Source: Cryomorphaceae bacterium (GTDB lineage: Bacteria > Bacteroidota > Bacteroidia > Flavobacteriales > Schleiferiaceae). Taken from it: a stretch of DNA of 38,445 bases. Both the position numbers and the translations under genes were made by a program. The notes beneath the pieces are model-generated. The model did not search any database, was not told where the DNA came from, and saw nothing but the letters and a program-made list of their open reading frames with translations. This document shows, piece after piece, positions 31,830 to 38,445 of this stretch (position 1 is the first letter of the stretch; each line of letters begins with the position of its first letter). The stretch spans positions 166,360 to 204,804 of the forward strand of contig JAHEGI010000020.1 of the NCBI GenBank assembly GCA_024639785.1, given 5' to 3'.

Positions 31830-34460
31830 TCATAGGTCTAGCAATGGGCTCAACCAGCGGCGAGCTTCCTCATTGGAAATTCCCCGGCGTTGCGCGTAAT
31901 CGGTAATTTGGTCTTGGTCTACTTTGGCCAAGCCGAAGTATTTAGATTCAGGGTGTGCGAAGTAGTAGCCGCTCACGGCTGCCGTGGGATACATGGCTTT
32001 GTGTTCGGTGAGGGTAATCCCAGCGGCCTGCTCCACATCTAGAAGCTGAAAAAGAAGGTCTTTTTCCAAATGGTCCGGGCATGCAGGATAGCCCGGGGCC
32101 GGACGAATCCCTTGGTAGGCTTCTTTGATCAAATCGTCATTGCTGAGTGCCTCGGCTGAGGCATAGCCCCAAAATTCGGTGCGCACCCGCTCATGAAGGC
32201 GCTCGGCGAAGGCCTCGGCTAAACGGTCGGCCAGGGCCTTGAGCATCAAAGCACTATAGTCATCTTGAGCAGCTTCATAGGCGGCTACGCGCTCTTCCAA
32301 GCCATGCCCTGTCGTGACGGCAAAGAGCCCTAGGCAGTCGTCGCCATTTGGATCGATAAAATCAGCCAAGGCCATGTAGGGCAAGCCTTCCTTCTTTTGA
32401 CCTTGTTGACGCAAACTCAAGAACCGGTGACGCTCACCACGGAGGTCTTCCACTTCGATATCATCTCCTTTTTGACGCGCTGGGAAGAATCCATACACGC
32501 CTTTGGCTTGGAGCCATCCTTCGCGCACGATGGAATCAAGCATCGCTTTCGCATCTGAGAATAGGCTCTGTGCCTGCGGACCAACCACCTCATCTTCTAG
32601 GATTCGTGGGTACTTCCCATGGAGATCCCAAGCCATGAAGAACGGGGTCCAATCGATGTAATTGACTAAATCTGCTATGGGATAATCCGGCAAACTGAAG
32701 ACGCCCATTTCTTTAGGCAGCGCGGCTTTTTGACTAAAATCAGGACGATAGCGGTTGGCACGTGCGGCTTCTAGCGGCATGAAATTGCGTTGACTGCTGC
32801 GGTTGGCATACTGCTCCGCAAGTCGGTCGTAGTCGGCGCGAATTTCTTCCGCAAAGCGGCCCCCATCAGCGCCCAAAAGCCGCTGTACGACGGGCACTGA
32901 CCGCGAAGCGTCATTTACGTGGACTACCGGACTATCGATGGTCGGCTGGATTTTTACCGCTGTGTGGGCTCGCGAAGTAGTCGCTCCACCAATGAGCAGC
33001 GGTTTTTGGATTCCTTGGCGTTTCATTTCGGAAGCCAAAAAGACCATCTCATCCAGGGAAGGCGTAATCAAACCACTCAGGCCGATGGCATCTACTTCAT
33101 GCTCGATCGCTGCGTCTAAGATTTTCTGCGGGGGCACCATCACACCGAGGTCAATGACCTCGTAGTTGTTGCATTGCAACACAACACTCACGATGTTTTT
33201 CCCAATGTCATGCACATCCCCTTTGACGGTTGCCATGAGAATCTTTCCCTTTTTACGAGGAGCCGAATCACTGGATTCAAAGAAGGGTTCCAAATAGGCT
33301 ACGGCCTTCTTCATGACGCGCGCAGACTTGACTACTTGAGGTAGGAACATCTTGCCCGCACCAAAAAGATCTCCCACCACATTCATCCCGGCCATCAATG
33401 GGCCTTCGATCACATTCAGCGGGGCGTCCAGTGCGATGCGCGCTTCCTCTGCGTCCAATTCAATGTAGGCGTCCAAGCCATTCACCAAGCTATACTCAAT
33501 GCGCTCAGAAATGGGGAGTTCCCGCCATGACTCGTCCTTTTCTCGGACGGAGGCGGCTCCGCGCACAGTTTCTGCCAAGGTGAGCAAACGCTCTGTCGCG
33601 TCATCTCGGCGATCCAAGAGCACATCTTCCACATGTTCTCGAAGAATGGGATCAATTTTATCGTAGACGATGAGTTGGCCTGGGTTGACGATGCCCATGT
33701 CCATCCCATTGGCGATGCCATGGTACAGAAAACAGGCATGCATAGCTTCACGGACGACGTCATTGCCTCGGAACGAAAAACTGACGTTGGACACGCCTCC
33801 GCTGACTTTCGCCCCGGGAAGGTTGGTTTTGATCCATGCGGTCGCCTCAAAAAAGTCCAACGCATTCCGGCGATGTTCTTCCATGCCGGTGGCCACCGGG
33901 AAAATGTTCGGGTCAAAAATGATGTCCTCCGGCGGAAAGCCTACCTCCTCGGTGAGGATTTTGTAGGCACGTTGGCAGATTTCAACGCGGCGGTCGTAGG
34001 AATCCGCTTGGCCTTCTTCGTCAAACGCCATCACGATGACCGCGGCACCAAATCGACGAATGGTCTTCGCGTGGGAAATGAACTCCGCCTCCCCTTCTTT
34101 GAGAGAGATGGAATTCACCACCGCCTTGCCTTGCACACATTTGAGTCCCGCGACGATAATCTCCCATTTGGAGGAATCAATCATGAGTGGAATGCGGGAA
34201 ATATCTGGCTCAGAGGCAATCAGATTGAGGAAGGTGGTCATGGCATAGACTCCATCGAGCATCCCCTCATCCATATTCACGTCCAAAATCTGGGCACCGC
34301 CTTCCACTTGGTCCCGAGCAATATCCAGAGCTTCTTCATATAGCTCTTCTTTGATGAGCCGAAGAAACTTGCGTGAACCAGTTACATTGGTGCGCTCCCC
34401 GACATTCACAAAATTGCTTTGCGGGGTGATTTTTAGGGCTTCGAGTCCACTCAATTTCAT
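31830..34460 (-). CDS. metH: Methionine synthase, folate/cobalamin/activation subunit (split MetH, C-terminal part)
   Basis: The ATG at 34460 gives 876 aa starting [11 protein letters not shown] and forms an ATGA overlap with the preceding gene; the longer in-frame start is not needed. Domains in order: pterin-binding barrel (about 15-300; [13 protein letters not shown]), B12 cap (about 320-395), Rossmann-type B12 domain with DVHDIG (axial His417), and the AdoMet reactivation domain (about 560-870; [26 protein letters not shown]). It transfers methyl from 5-methyl-THF to the homocysteine-bearing partner. The Zn/homocysteine module is on the adjacent gene. Split MetH is common in Bacteroidota. 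Everything expected of the missing half is intact. Confidence 0.97.
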   Translation of the reverse strand: MKLSGLEALKITPQSNFVNVGERTNVTGSRKFLRLIKEELYEEALDIARDQVEGGAQILDVNMDEGMLDGVYAMTTFLNLIASEPDISRIPLMIDSSKWEIIVAGLKCVQGKAVVNSISLKEGEAEFISHAKTIRRFGAAVIVMAFDEEGQADSYDRRVEICQRAYKILTEEVGFPPEDIIFDPNIFPVATGMEEHRRNALDFFEATAWIKTNLPGAKVSGGVSNVSFSFRGNDVVREAMHACFLYHGIANGMDMGIVNPGQLIVYDKIDPILREHVEDVLLDRRDDATERLLTLAETVRGAASVREKDESWRELPISERIEYSLVNGLDAYIELDAEEARIALDAPLNVIEGPLMAGMNVVGDLFGAGKMFLPQVVKSARVMKKAVAYLEPFFESSDSAPRKKGKILMATVKGDVHDIGKNIVSVVLQCNNYEVIDLGVMVPPQKILDAAIEHEVDAIGLSGLITPSLDEMVFLASEMKRQGIQKPLLIGGATTSRAHTAVKIQPTIDSPVVHVNDASRSVPVVQRLLGADGGRFAEEIRADYDRLAEQYANRSSQRNFMPLEAARANRYRPDFSQKAALPKEMGVFSLPDYPIADLVNYIDWTPFFMAWDLHGKYPRILEDEVVGPQAQSLFSDAKAMLDSIVREGWLQAKGVYGFFPARQKGDDIEVEDLRGERHRFLSLRQQGQKKEGLPYMALADFIDPNGDDCLGLFAVTTGHGLEERVAAYEAAQDDYSALMLKALADRLAEAFAERLHERVRTEFWGYASAEALSNDDLIKEAYQGIRPAPGYPACPDHLEKDLLFQLLDVEQAAGITLTEHKAMYPTAAVSGYYFAHPESKYFGLAKVDQDQITDYAQRRGISNEEARRWLSPLLDL

Positions 34461-35449
34461 GCGCGCGAAATTTGACGTGGAACAATGCCTTCTGCGGCTT
34501 TTGCAAACGCGGCTATATGCGCTGGGGTGGTGCCGCAACAGCCACCCAAAATGTTGACGATTTGGAGGTCTAAATATTCTTTCACTGCGGCCGCCATGTC
34601 CTCTGGGCTTTCGTCATACCCGCCAAAGGCATTGGGCAAACCGGCATTGGGATAGGCCGAAATAAGAAAGGGGGCTTCGGCCGATAGGGTCTGGAGGTAG
34701 GGGCGCAAGTCTTTAGCCCCCAAGGCACAATTCAAGCCAATACTCAGCAAGGGCATGTGGCTAAGGGAAATAAGAAACGCTTCGGTCGTCTGTCCGCTCA
34801 AGGTGCGACCACTCGCATCGGTGATGGTACCACTCACCATCACAGGGATCTCCCGGCCTTGTTGCGCAAAGGCTTCCTGCACGGCGTACAGGGCCGCCTT
34901 GGCATTCAACGTATCAAATACCGTTTCAATCAATAGCACATCCACGCCACCTTCCATCAAAGCTTCGGCCTGGCTTTGGTAGGCCTCGGCGAGCTCGTCA
35001 AACGTGATATTGCGAAAAGCGGGGCGGTTGACGTCTGGGCTCAAGGAAAGGGTCCGGTTGGTTGGTCCAATGGCCCCGGCTACGAATCGAGGTTTTTCGG
35101 GGCTGGAAAAAGCCTCCGCTGCTTTTTTGGCAATTCGAGCCCCTTCTATATTGATTTCACGCACCAAGGATTCCATGCCATAGTCCGCCATGGAGATGAC
35201 CTGGGCATTGAACGTATTGGTTTCAATCACATCCGCCCCCGCCTGCAGATACTGTCGATGGATGTCCTCGATGATGTCCGGACGGGTCAGGTTAAGCAAG
35301 TCATTATTGCCTTTGACCGCTTGTCCCCAATCTTGGAATCGTTGGCCGCGATAACCAGCTTCGTCCAACCGATAGTTTTGAATCAACGATCCCATGGCCC
35401 CATCGAGGATGAGGATGCGTTTGGTAGCGGCGTCTTGAATGGAGTGCAT
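34457..35449 (-). CDS. Methionine synthase, homocysteine-binding zinc subunit (split MetH, N-terminal part)
   Basis: This 330-aa TIM-barrel has the S-methyltransferase zinc ligands: C241 (GLNCALG) and C304/C305 (GGCCGTTP). [11 protein letters not shown] and ETNTFNAQ are typical of the MetH N-terminal module. It activates homocysteine for methylation by the downstream subunit. A good Shine-Dalgarno (AAGGA) lies 5 nt before the ATG, and both are in a potential sequestering hairpin behind a SAM-I riboswitch. The stop overlaps the next ATG, so both halves are made in step. Confidence 0.95.
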   Translation of the reverse strand: MHSIQDAATKRILILDGAMGSLIQNYRLDEAGYRGQRFQDWGQAVKGNNDLLNLTRPDIIEDIHRQYLQAGADVIETNTFNAQVISMADYGMESLVREINIEGARIAKKAAEAFSSPEKPRFVAGAIGPTNRTLSLSPDVNRPAFRNITFDELAEAYQSQAEALMEGGVDVLLIETVFDTLNAKAALYAVQEAFAQQGREIPVMVSGTITDASGRTLSGQTTEAFLISLSHMPLLSIGLNCALGAKDLRPYLQTLSAEAPFLISAYPNAGLPNAFGGYDESPEDMAAAVKEYLDLQIVNILGGCCGTTPAHIAAFAKAAEGIVPRQISRA

Positions 35450-35482
35450 GTCCTTGATTTTGAAGCTTATTCAGAAGGACAC
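35448..35482 (-). promoter_or_regulatory. SD-sequestering hairpin in the metH leader
   Basis: GTGTCCTT (35482-35475) can pair over 8 bp, with one G-U, to AAGGACAT (35455-35448). The second strand contains the Shine-Dalgarno and the first two bases of the start codon. A small inner stem (TGAA/TTCA) stabilises the loop. It is a plausible translational OFF structure for the upstream SAM riboswitch. Confidence 0.6.
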
Positions 35483-35503
35483 GAGGCACGTAAAGGCCTG
35501 GTG

Positions 35504-35604
35504 CTCATCTATCCGAGTCCAAAGACTCAGGGGGAGTTAGCACCCGGCTCACGGGTTGCCAAGACGTCAAAGGGCCCTTCCCTCGGTCTTTCTGGATAAG
35601 CGAG
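35504..35604 (-). promoter_or_regulatory. SAM-I-type (S-box) riboswitch upstream of split metH and metF
   Basis: On the minus strand the aptamer core is present in order. P1 5' strand CTCGCTTATC is followed by CAGAAAGACCGAGGGA. GGGCCC with TTTGA comes next, then GGCAACC, then GGGTGCTAACTCC and a P4-like hairpin. P1 closes with GATAGATGAG. These elements match the SAM-I/S-box family, which represses methionine genes when SAM is abundant. The RNA starts at the predicted transcription start. Confidence 0.92.
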
Positions 35605-35605
35605 A

Positions 35606-35613
35606 CAAAAGTA
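35606..35613 (-). promoter_or_regulatory. -7 promoter element TACTTTTG for the metH operon
   Basis: This is an exact match to TAnnTTTG, 1 nt before the riboswitch P1 on the minus strand, so transcription would begin at the aptamer. A T-rich TTTTC lies 19 nt upstream in place of a -33 TTTG. Confidence 0.6.
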
Positions 35614-35713
35614 GGAGAAATCGACGGTTTTTGAAAAGGCTTCTTGCCCGATTTGGGTATTTTCAATGTAGCTTTCCAAAACACAACCCTTGAATTCCTA
35701 CTCTGTGAAAAAA

Positions 35714-36952
35714 ATGAAGCCAGAATCGCTCATGATGACCCACGGTTACGTGCCGGAATGGAGCGAAAATGCGGTGAAATGCCCAATCTATCAAACCTCC
35801 ACTTTTGTTTTTCCAAACGCCGAAGCAGGAAAGCGATTTTTCGCATTAGCCTACGGTAAAACAGACCCTCACGCAGGAGAAAAACCCGGATTAATCTATA
35901 GCCGTTTAAATAATCCAAACCTTCAAATTCTGGAGGAGCGACTTGCGCTTTGGGAGGACGCCGCCGATGCAGCCGTCTTTGAGAGTGGAATGTCCGCGAT
36001 CTCCACGGTGTTTTTAACTTTTCTCAAACCTGGAGATCGGCTGCTGATTTCTAATCCAGTGTATGGCGGTACACACCATTTTGTGCATCATTATCTTCCG
36101 AGTATCGGGGTTCATGTCGAGCACTTTGACGCAGAAACTGATTTAAGTGAATTGCGTGCAGAACTCTGTTCGAGTGAACGAGGAGGTCAGATTAAGCTCA
36201 TTTACGCGGAGACTCCCGCTAATCCGACCAATGCGGTGGTCGACCTTAAAGCCTTAGGGGAATTAAAAGCCGCCTTGAAGAACAGCCATGGTACGGAGAT
36301 AAGACTAGCCGTAGACAACACCTATTTAGGGCCAATTTGGCAAAAACCTTTGGAATGGGGGGCTGACATGTCATGCTACTCAGCGACTAAATTTTTATCA
36401 GGGCACTCGGACTTGATAGCGGGAGCGGTCACTGGAACTGCCGAGTGTTTATTGGCGATCAAGACGCTTCGCACATTCCTGGGAAACATGGCTTCACCGA
36501 ATACCTGTTGGTTGCTCACCCGAAGTTTGGAAACCCTTTCTATCCGCATGGAACGACAGGCTAGCAATGCATTGCAAGTCCTGTCTTTTCTAGAATCCCA
36601 TCCTGCGGTCGAACGGGTGTATTTCCCGGGGCATTCAAATCAAGGGGCTAAGCAGCAAGCTATCCATGCACGGCAAAGCCCTTCCGCAGGTGCCATGATT
36701 TCTTTTGATGTGCGCGGAGGAGAGGCATCTGCCTTCCGCGTTTTAAACAGCTTTCAACTCATCAAATTAGCTGTCAGTTTGGGCAGTAATGAGAGCTTAG
36801 CTCAGCACCCCTATCATATGACCCATGCAGATATGCCGGATGAGGAAAAAGAGTCCCTACAGCTCACAGATTCCATGATTCGCTTGAGTGTTGGGATTGA
36901 GGATCCTCAAGATTTAATCGAAGATTTGCGTCAAGCATTGGCCCCCCTATAG
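35714..36952 (+). CDS. PLP-dependent Cys/Met-metabolism enzyme (cystathionine gamma-synthase / gamma-lyase family)
   Basis: The ATG at 35714 gives 412 aa. This fold-type-I PLP enzyme has the family motifs YSRLNNPN, FESGMSAIS, YAETPANPTN, AVDNTYLGP and the Schiff-base lysine in YSATKFLSGHSD (Lys226). Family members include cystathionine gamma-synthase, cystathionine gamma- and beta-lyase, O-acylhomoserine sulfhydrylase and methionine gamma-lyase. Sequence alone does not decide between them. Its position between metH and metK favours transsulfuration or methionine turnover. It is divergent from the metH operon and may share its control region. The open frame extends 24 nt upstream to a TTG, less likely as a start. 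Confidence 0.88.
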   Translation: MKPESLMMTHGYVPEWSENAVKCPIYQTSTFVFPNAEAGKRFFALAYGKTDPHAGEKPGLIYSRLNNPNLQILEERLALWEDAADAAVFESGMSAISTVFLTFLKPGDRLLISNPVYGGTHHFVHHYLPSIGVHVEHFDAETDLSELRAELCSSERGGQIKLIYAETPANPTNAVVDLKALGELKAALKNSHGTEIRLAVDNTYLGPIWQKPLEWGADMSCYSATKFLSGHSDLIAGAVTGTAECLLAIKTLRTFLGNMASPNTCWLLTRSLETLSIRMERQASNALQVLSFLESHPAVERVYFPGHSNQGAKQQAIHARQSPSAGAMISFDVRGGEASAFRVLNSFQLIKLAVSLGSNESLAQHPYHMTHADMPDEEKESLQLTDSMIRLSVGIEDPQDLIEDLRQALAPL

Positions 36953-36966
36953 TACATTTGCCACTG

Positions 36967-37018
36967 CGTGGAAGGATTTGTCCGATTGCAACCACGGTAA
37001 AAAATGCTAAAGACGGAG
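36967..37018 (+). promoter_or_regulatory. SAM-II-type riboswitch upstream of metK
   Basis: Stem P1 is CGTGG (36967-36971) with CCACG (36992-36996). Between and after lie the conserved SAM-II elements in order: GATTT, TCCG, TTGCAA, TAAA and GCTAAA. The loop TCCG (36981-36984) pairs with CGGA (37014-37017) to give the pseudoknot. CGGAG also contains an SD-like GGAG, so SAM binding would mask ribosome entry. The pattern closely follows the known SAM-II (metA-motif) consensus, as I know it. Confidence 0.85.
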
Positions 37019-37067
37019 TTTCCTCTTGGCATTTTTGAATCCTTTTACGCCTCAAAAATTTGATGCT

Positions 37068-38348
37068 ATGAGTTATTTATTTACTTCCGAATCGGTGTCT
37101 GAGGGGCACCCTGACAAAGTGGCTGACCAAATTTCCGATGCCTTGGTCGATCACTTTATTGCTTTTGATCCTGAATCCAAAGTGGCTTGCGAAACCTTGG
37201 TTACAACGGGGCAGGTGGTTTTGGCCGGCGAAGTGAAGTCTAGGACCTATATCGATGCCCAAGAAATTGCCCGCGAAGTGATCCGCAAGATTGGATACAC
37301 GAAGTCTGAATACATGTTTGAGGCCAACTCCTGTGGGGTTTTGAGCGCCATTCACGAACAGTCGGCAGACATCAACCAAGGGGTAGACCGTGCATCCAAA
37401 GAGGAGCAAGGCGCAGGCGACCAGGGCATTATGTTTGGCTATGCCACGGATGAAACGGATAACTACATGCCTTTGGCTCTTGAACTGAGCCACTTATTGC
37501 TTCGCGAGCTTGCTGCGATCCGCAAGGAAGGCAAATTCATGAAGTACTTGCGCCCGGACTCCAAGAGCCAAGTGACCATCCGCTACAGTGACCGGGACGT
37601 ACCCGAAGCTATTGATACCGTGGTCATCTCTACGCAGCATGACGACTTTGCGGACGAAAAGGCAATGCAAGAGAAGATCACAGCGGACATTCTTCGCTAC
37701 CTCATCCCTCGAATCAAGAAGCAGTTGCCCCGCCGCATTCAGCGCCTGTTCAACGCCAACGTTCGCTACCTGATCAACCCTACGGGCAAATTTGTCATTG
37801 GCGGTCCCCACGGCGATACCGGCTTGACGGGTCGTAAAATCATTGTGGATACCTACGGCGGCAAGGGCGCGCACGGTGGGGGTGCATTTTCTGGAAAGGA
37901 TCCTTCTAAGGTTGACCGCTCTGCCGCGTATGCAGCGCGTTATGTGGCTAAAAATTTAGTTGCGGCGGGAGTAGCCAAGCAGGTACTGGTTCAATTGGCC
38001 TACGCCATTGGCGTGGCGGAACCCGTGGGCTTCTATATCAATACCTACAACACGGCCAAAGTTCGTGGCGCTGACGGCAAGAAACTGACTGACGGTGTAA
38101 TCGCCCAAACGGTGCAGTCCTTATTTGACATGCGCCCCTATGGCATCGAAACCAAATTTGGTTTGCGCCAGCCTATCTATGCCGAAACCGCAGCCTACGG
38201 ACACATGGGACGCAACCCCGAAATCGTAGAAAAGCAATTTAAGCGCCCATCGAGTGCCGGAATGGAAATCAAAACCATGAAAGTGGAGCTCTTTACCTGG
38301 GAGAAATTGGATGCTGTAGATGCTATTCAAAAGGCCTTTGCCCTTTGA
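37068..38348 (+). CDS. metK: S-adenosylmethionine synthetase
   Basis: The ATG at 37068 gives 426 aa beginning [20 protein letters not shown], the usual N-terminus in this family. The ATP-binding [12 protein letters not shown] and the P-loop-like [19 protein letters not shown] are present, together with the standard three-domain length. It makes SAM from methionine and ATP in the cytoplasm. The frame is open back to a TTG at 37026 (14 extra codons). That TTG lies 7 nt after the GGAG of the SAM-II pseudoknot, so a TTG-initiated form is possible. A strong terminator follows. It works downstream of MetH/MetF. Confidence 0.97.
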   Translation: MSYLFTSESVSEGHPDKVADQISDALVDHFIAFDPESKVACETLVTTGQVVLAGEVKSRTYIDAQEIAREVIRKIGYTKSEYMFEANSCGVLSAIHEQSADINQGVDRASKEEQGAGDQGIMFGYATDETDNYMPLALELSHLLLRELAAIRKEGKFMKYLRPDSKSQVTIRYSDRDVPEAIDTVVISTQHDDFADEKAMQEKITADILRYLIPRIKKQLPRRIQRLFNANVRYLINPTGKFVIGGPHGDTGLTGRKIIVDTYGGKGAHGGGAFSGKDPSKVDRSAAYAARYVAKNLVAAGVAKQVLVQLAYAIGVAEPVGFYINTYNTAKVRGADGKKLTDGVIAQTVQSLFDMRPYGIETKFGLRQPIYAETAAYGHMGRNPEIVEKQFKRPSSAGMEIKTMKVELFTWEKLDAVDAIQKAFAL

Positions 38349-38367
38349 TGCTTATCTCAACTAAATA

Positions 38368-38396
38368 AAAAAGGGCGCCCGATGGGCGCCCTTTTT
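38368..38396 (+). terminator. Bidirectional intrinsic terminator after metK
   Basis: A 13-bp perfect stem (AAAAAGGGCGCCC / GGGCGCCCTTTTT) with a GAT loop has A-tract and T-tract flanks. It lies 20 nt after metK and before a probable convergent gene, so it can serve both strands. Confidence 0.95.
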
Positions 38397-38412
38397 GTTT
38401 GTATCCAATCCG

Positions 38413-38445
38413 CTAATTAATAGCGATACGTTTCAGGCTTAAATG
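38413..38445 (-). CDS. Possible C-terminal end of a T9SS-sorted protein (edge fragment)
   Basis: On the minus strand an open frame enters from the right edge and ends at TAG (38413) with HLSLKRIAIN. A short basic-hydrophobic ending like KRIAIN is typical of T9SS type A sorting domains. The convergent position behind a two-sided terminator also fits a gene end. Only ten residues are visible, so this is a suggestion. Confidence 0.4.
   Translation of the reverse strand, partial: HLSLKRIAIN

Noticed and set aside
33633-34343. A 236-residue plus-strand frame
   Set aside because: It lies antisense to the conserved pterin-binding domain of metH and has no signal or domain features.
34976-35599. 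A 207-residue plus-strand frame
   Set aside because: It runs antisense to the homocysteine domain of metH and through the SAM-I riboswitch, both strongly supported.

Overview
ORGANISM. The window looks like a non-flagellated member of the Bacteroidota, probably Flavobacteriales-like (inference). The evidence is TonB-dependent receptors with N-terminal carboxypeptidase-like domains, a DUF4249 lipoprotein, a PorV/PorQ-family protein, a T9SS-type C-terminal sorting domain, a DUF3127 protein, a methionine synthase split into two genes, and promoter-like TAnnTTTG boxes. Most of the window is of moderate GC. The block from about 1.2 to 8.5 kb is visibly more AT-rich. LAYOUT. (1) 1-8544, minus strand: a tight operon that I read as a flagellar-motor-like machine. 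In transcription order it encodes a lipoprotein, a thioredoxin-fold protein, a protein joining a FliF-like C-terminal ring domain and TM helix to a complete FliG-like rotor, an outer-membrane-type protein, a lipoprotein, a MotA-like stator, a MotB-like stator, and the start of a very large repetitive surface protein that runs off the left edge. No rod, hook, filament, export or chemotaxis gene is present. This is the most unusual content of the window. (2) 8554-10615: a strong hairpin terminator, a 44-aa membrane protein, tRNA-Leu(UAG), a flavin-reductase-like protein and a DUF3127 protein with an SSB-like acidic tail. (3) 10634-13692, minus: a Prc/Tsp-type S41 protease followed by an orphan OppC/DppC-type permease. 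(4) 13824-18951, plus: TonB receptor, DUF4249 lipoprotein, a YbdG-type MscS channel and RuvC. (5) 18944-28597, minus: a trio of TonB-type receptor, 1322-aa T9SS-sorted protein and PorV-like protein, then GreA and a HIT protein. (6) 28707-29632, plus: a lipoprotein resembling a degenerate Rieske domain and a short ExbB/MotA-like membrane protein. (7) 29696-38348: a methionine/SAM/folate locus. MetH is split in two and precedes metF; this operon sits behind a SAM-I-type riboswitch with a likely SD-masking hairpin. A fatty-acid desaturase follows. A divergent PLP-dependent Cys/Met enzyme leads to metK, which sits behind a SAM-II-type riboswitch. The right edge holds a bidirectional terminator and possibly the last codons of a T9SS-sorted protein. 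HOW THE PARTS WORK TOGETHER. Region 1 has the parts expected of an ion-driven torque unit: a stator pair, a membrane-anchored rotor, outer-membrane and lipoprotein partners, and a long surface protein as a plausible load. This is inference from homology and gene order. Region 7 makes homocysteine/methionine, regenerates the methyl donor and makes SAM, with two different SAM-sensing RNA classes within 1.6 kb.
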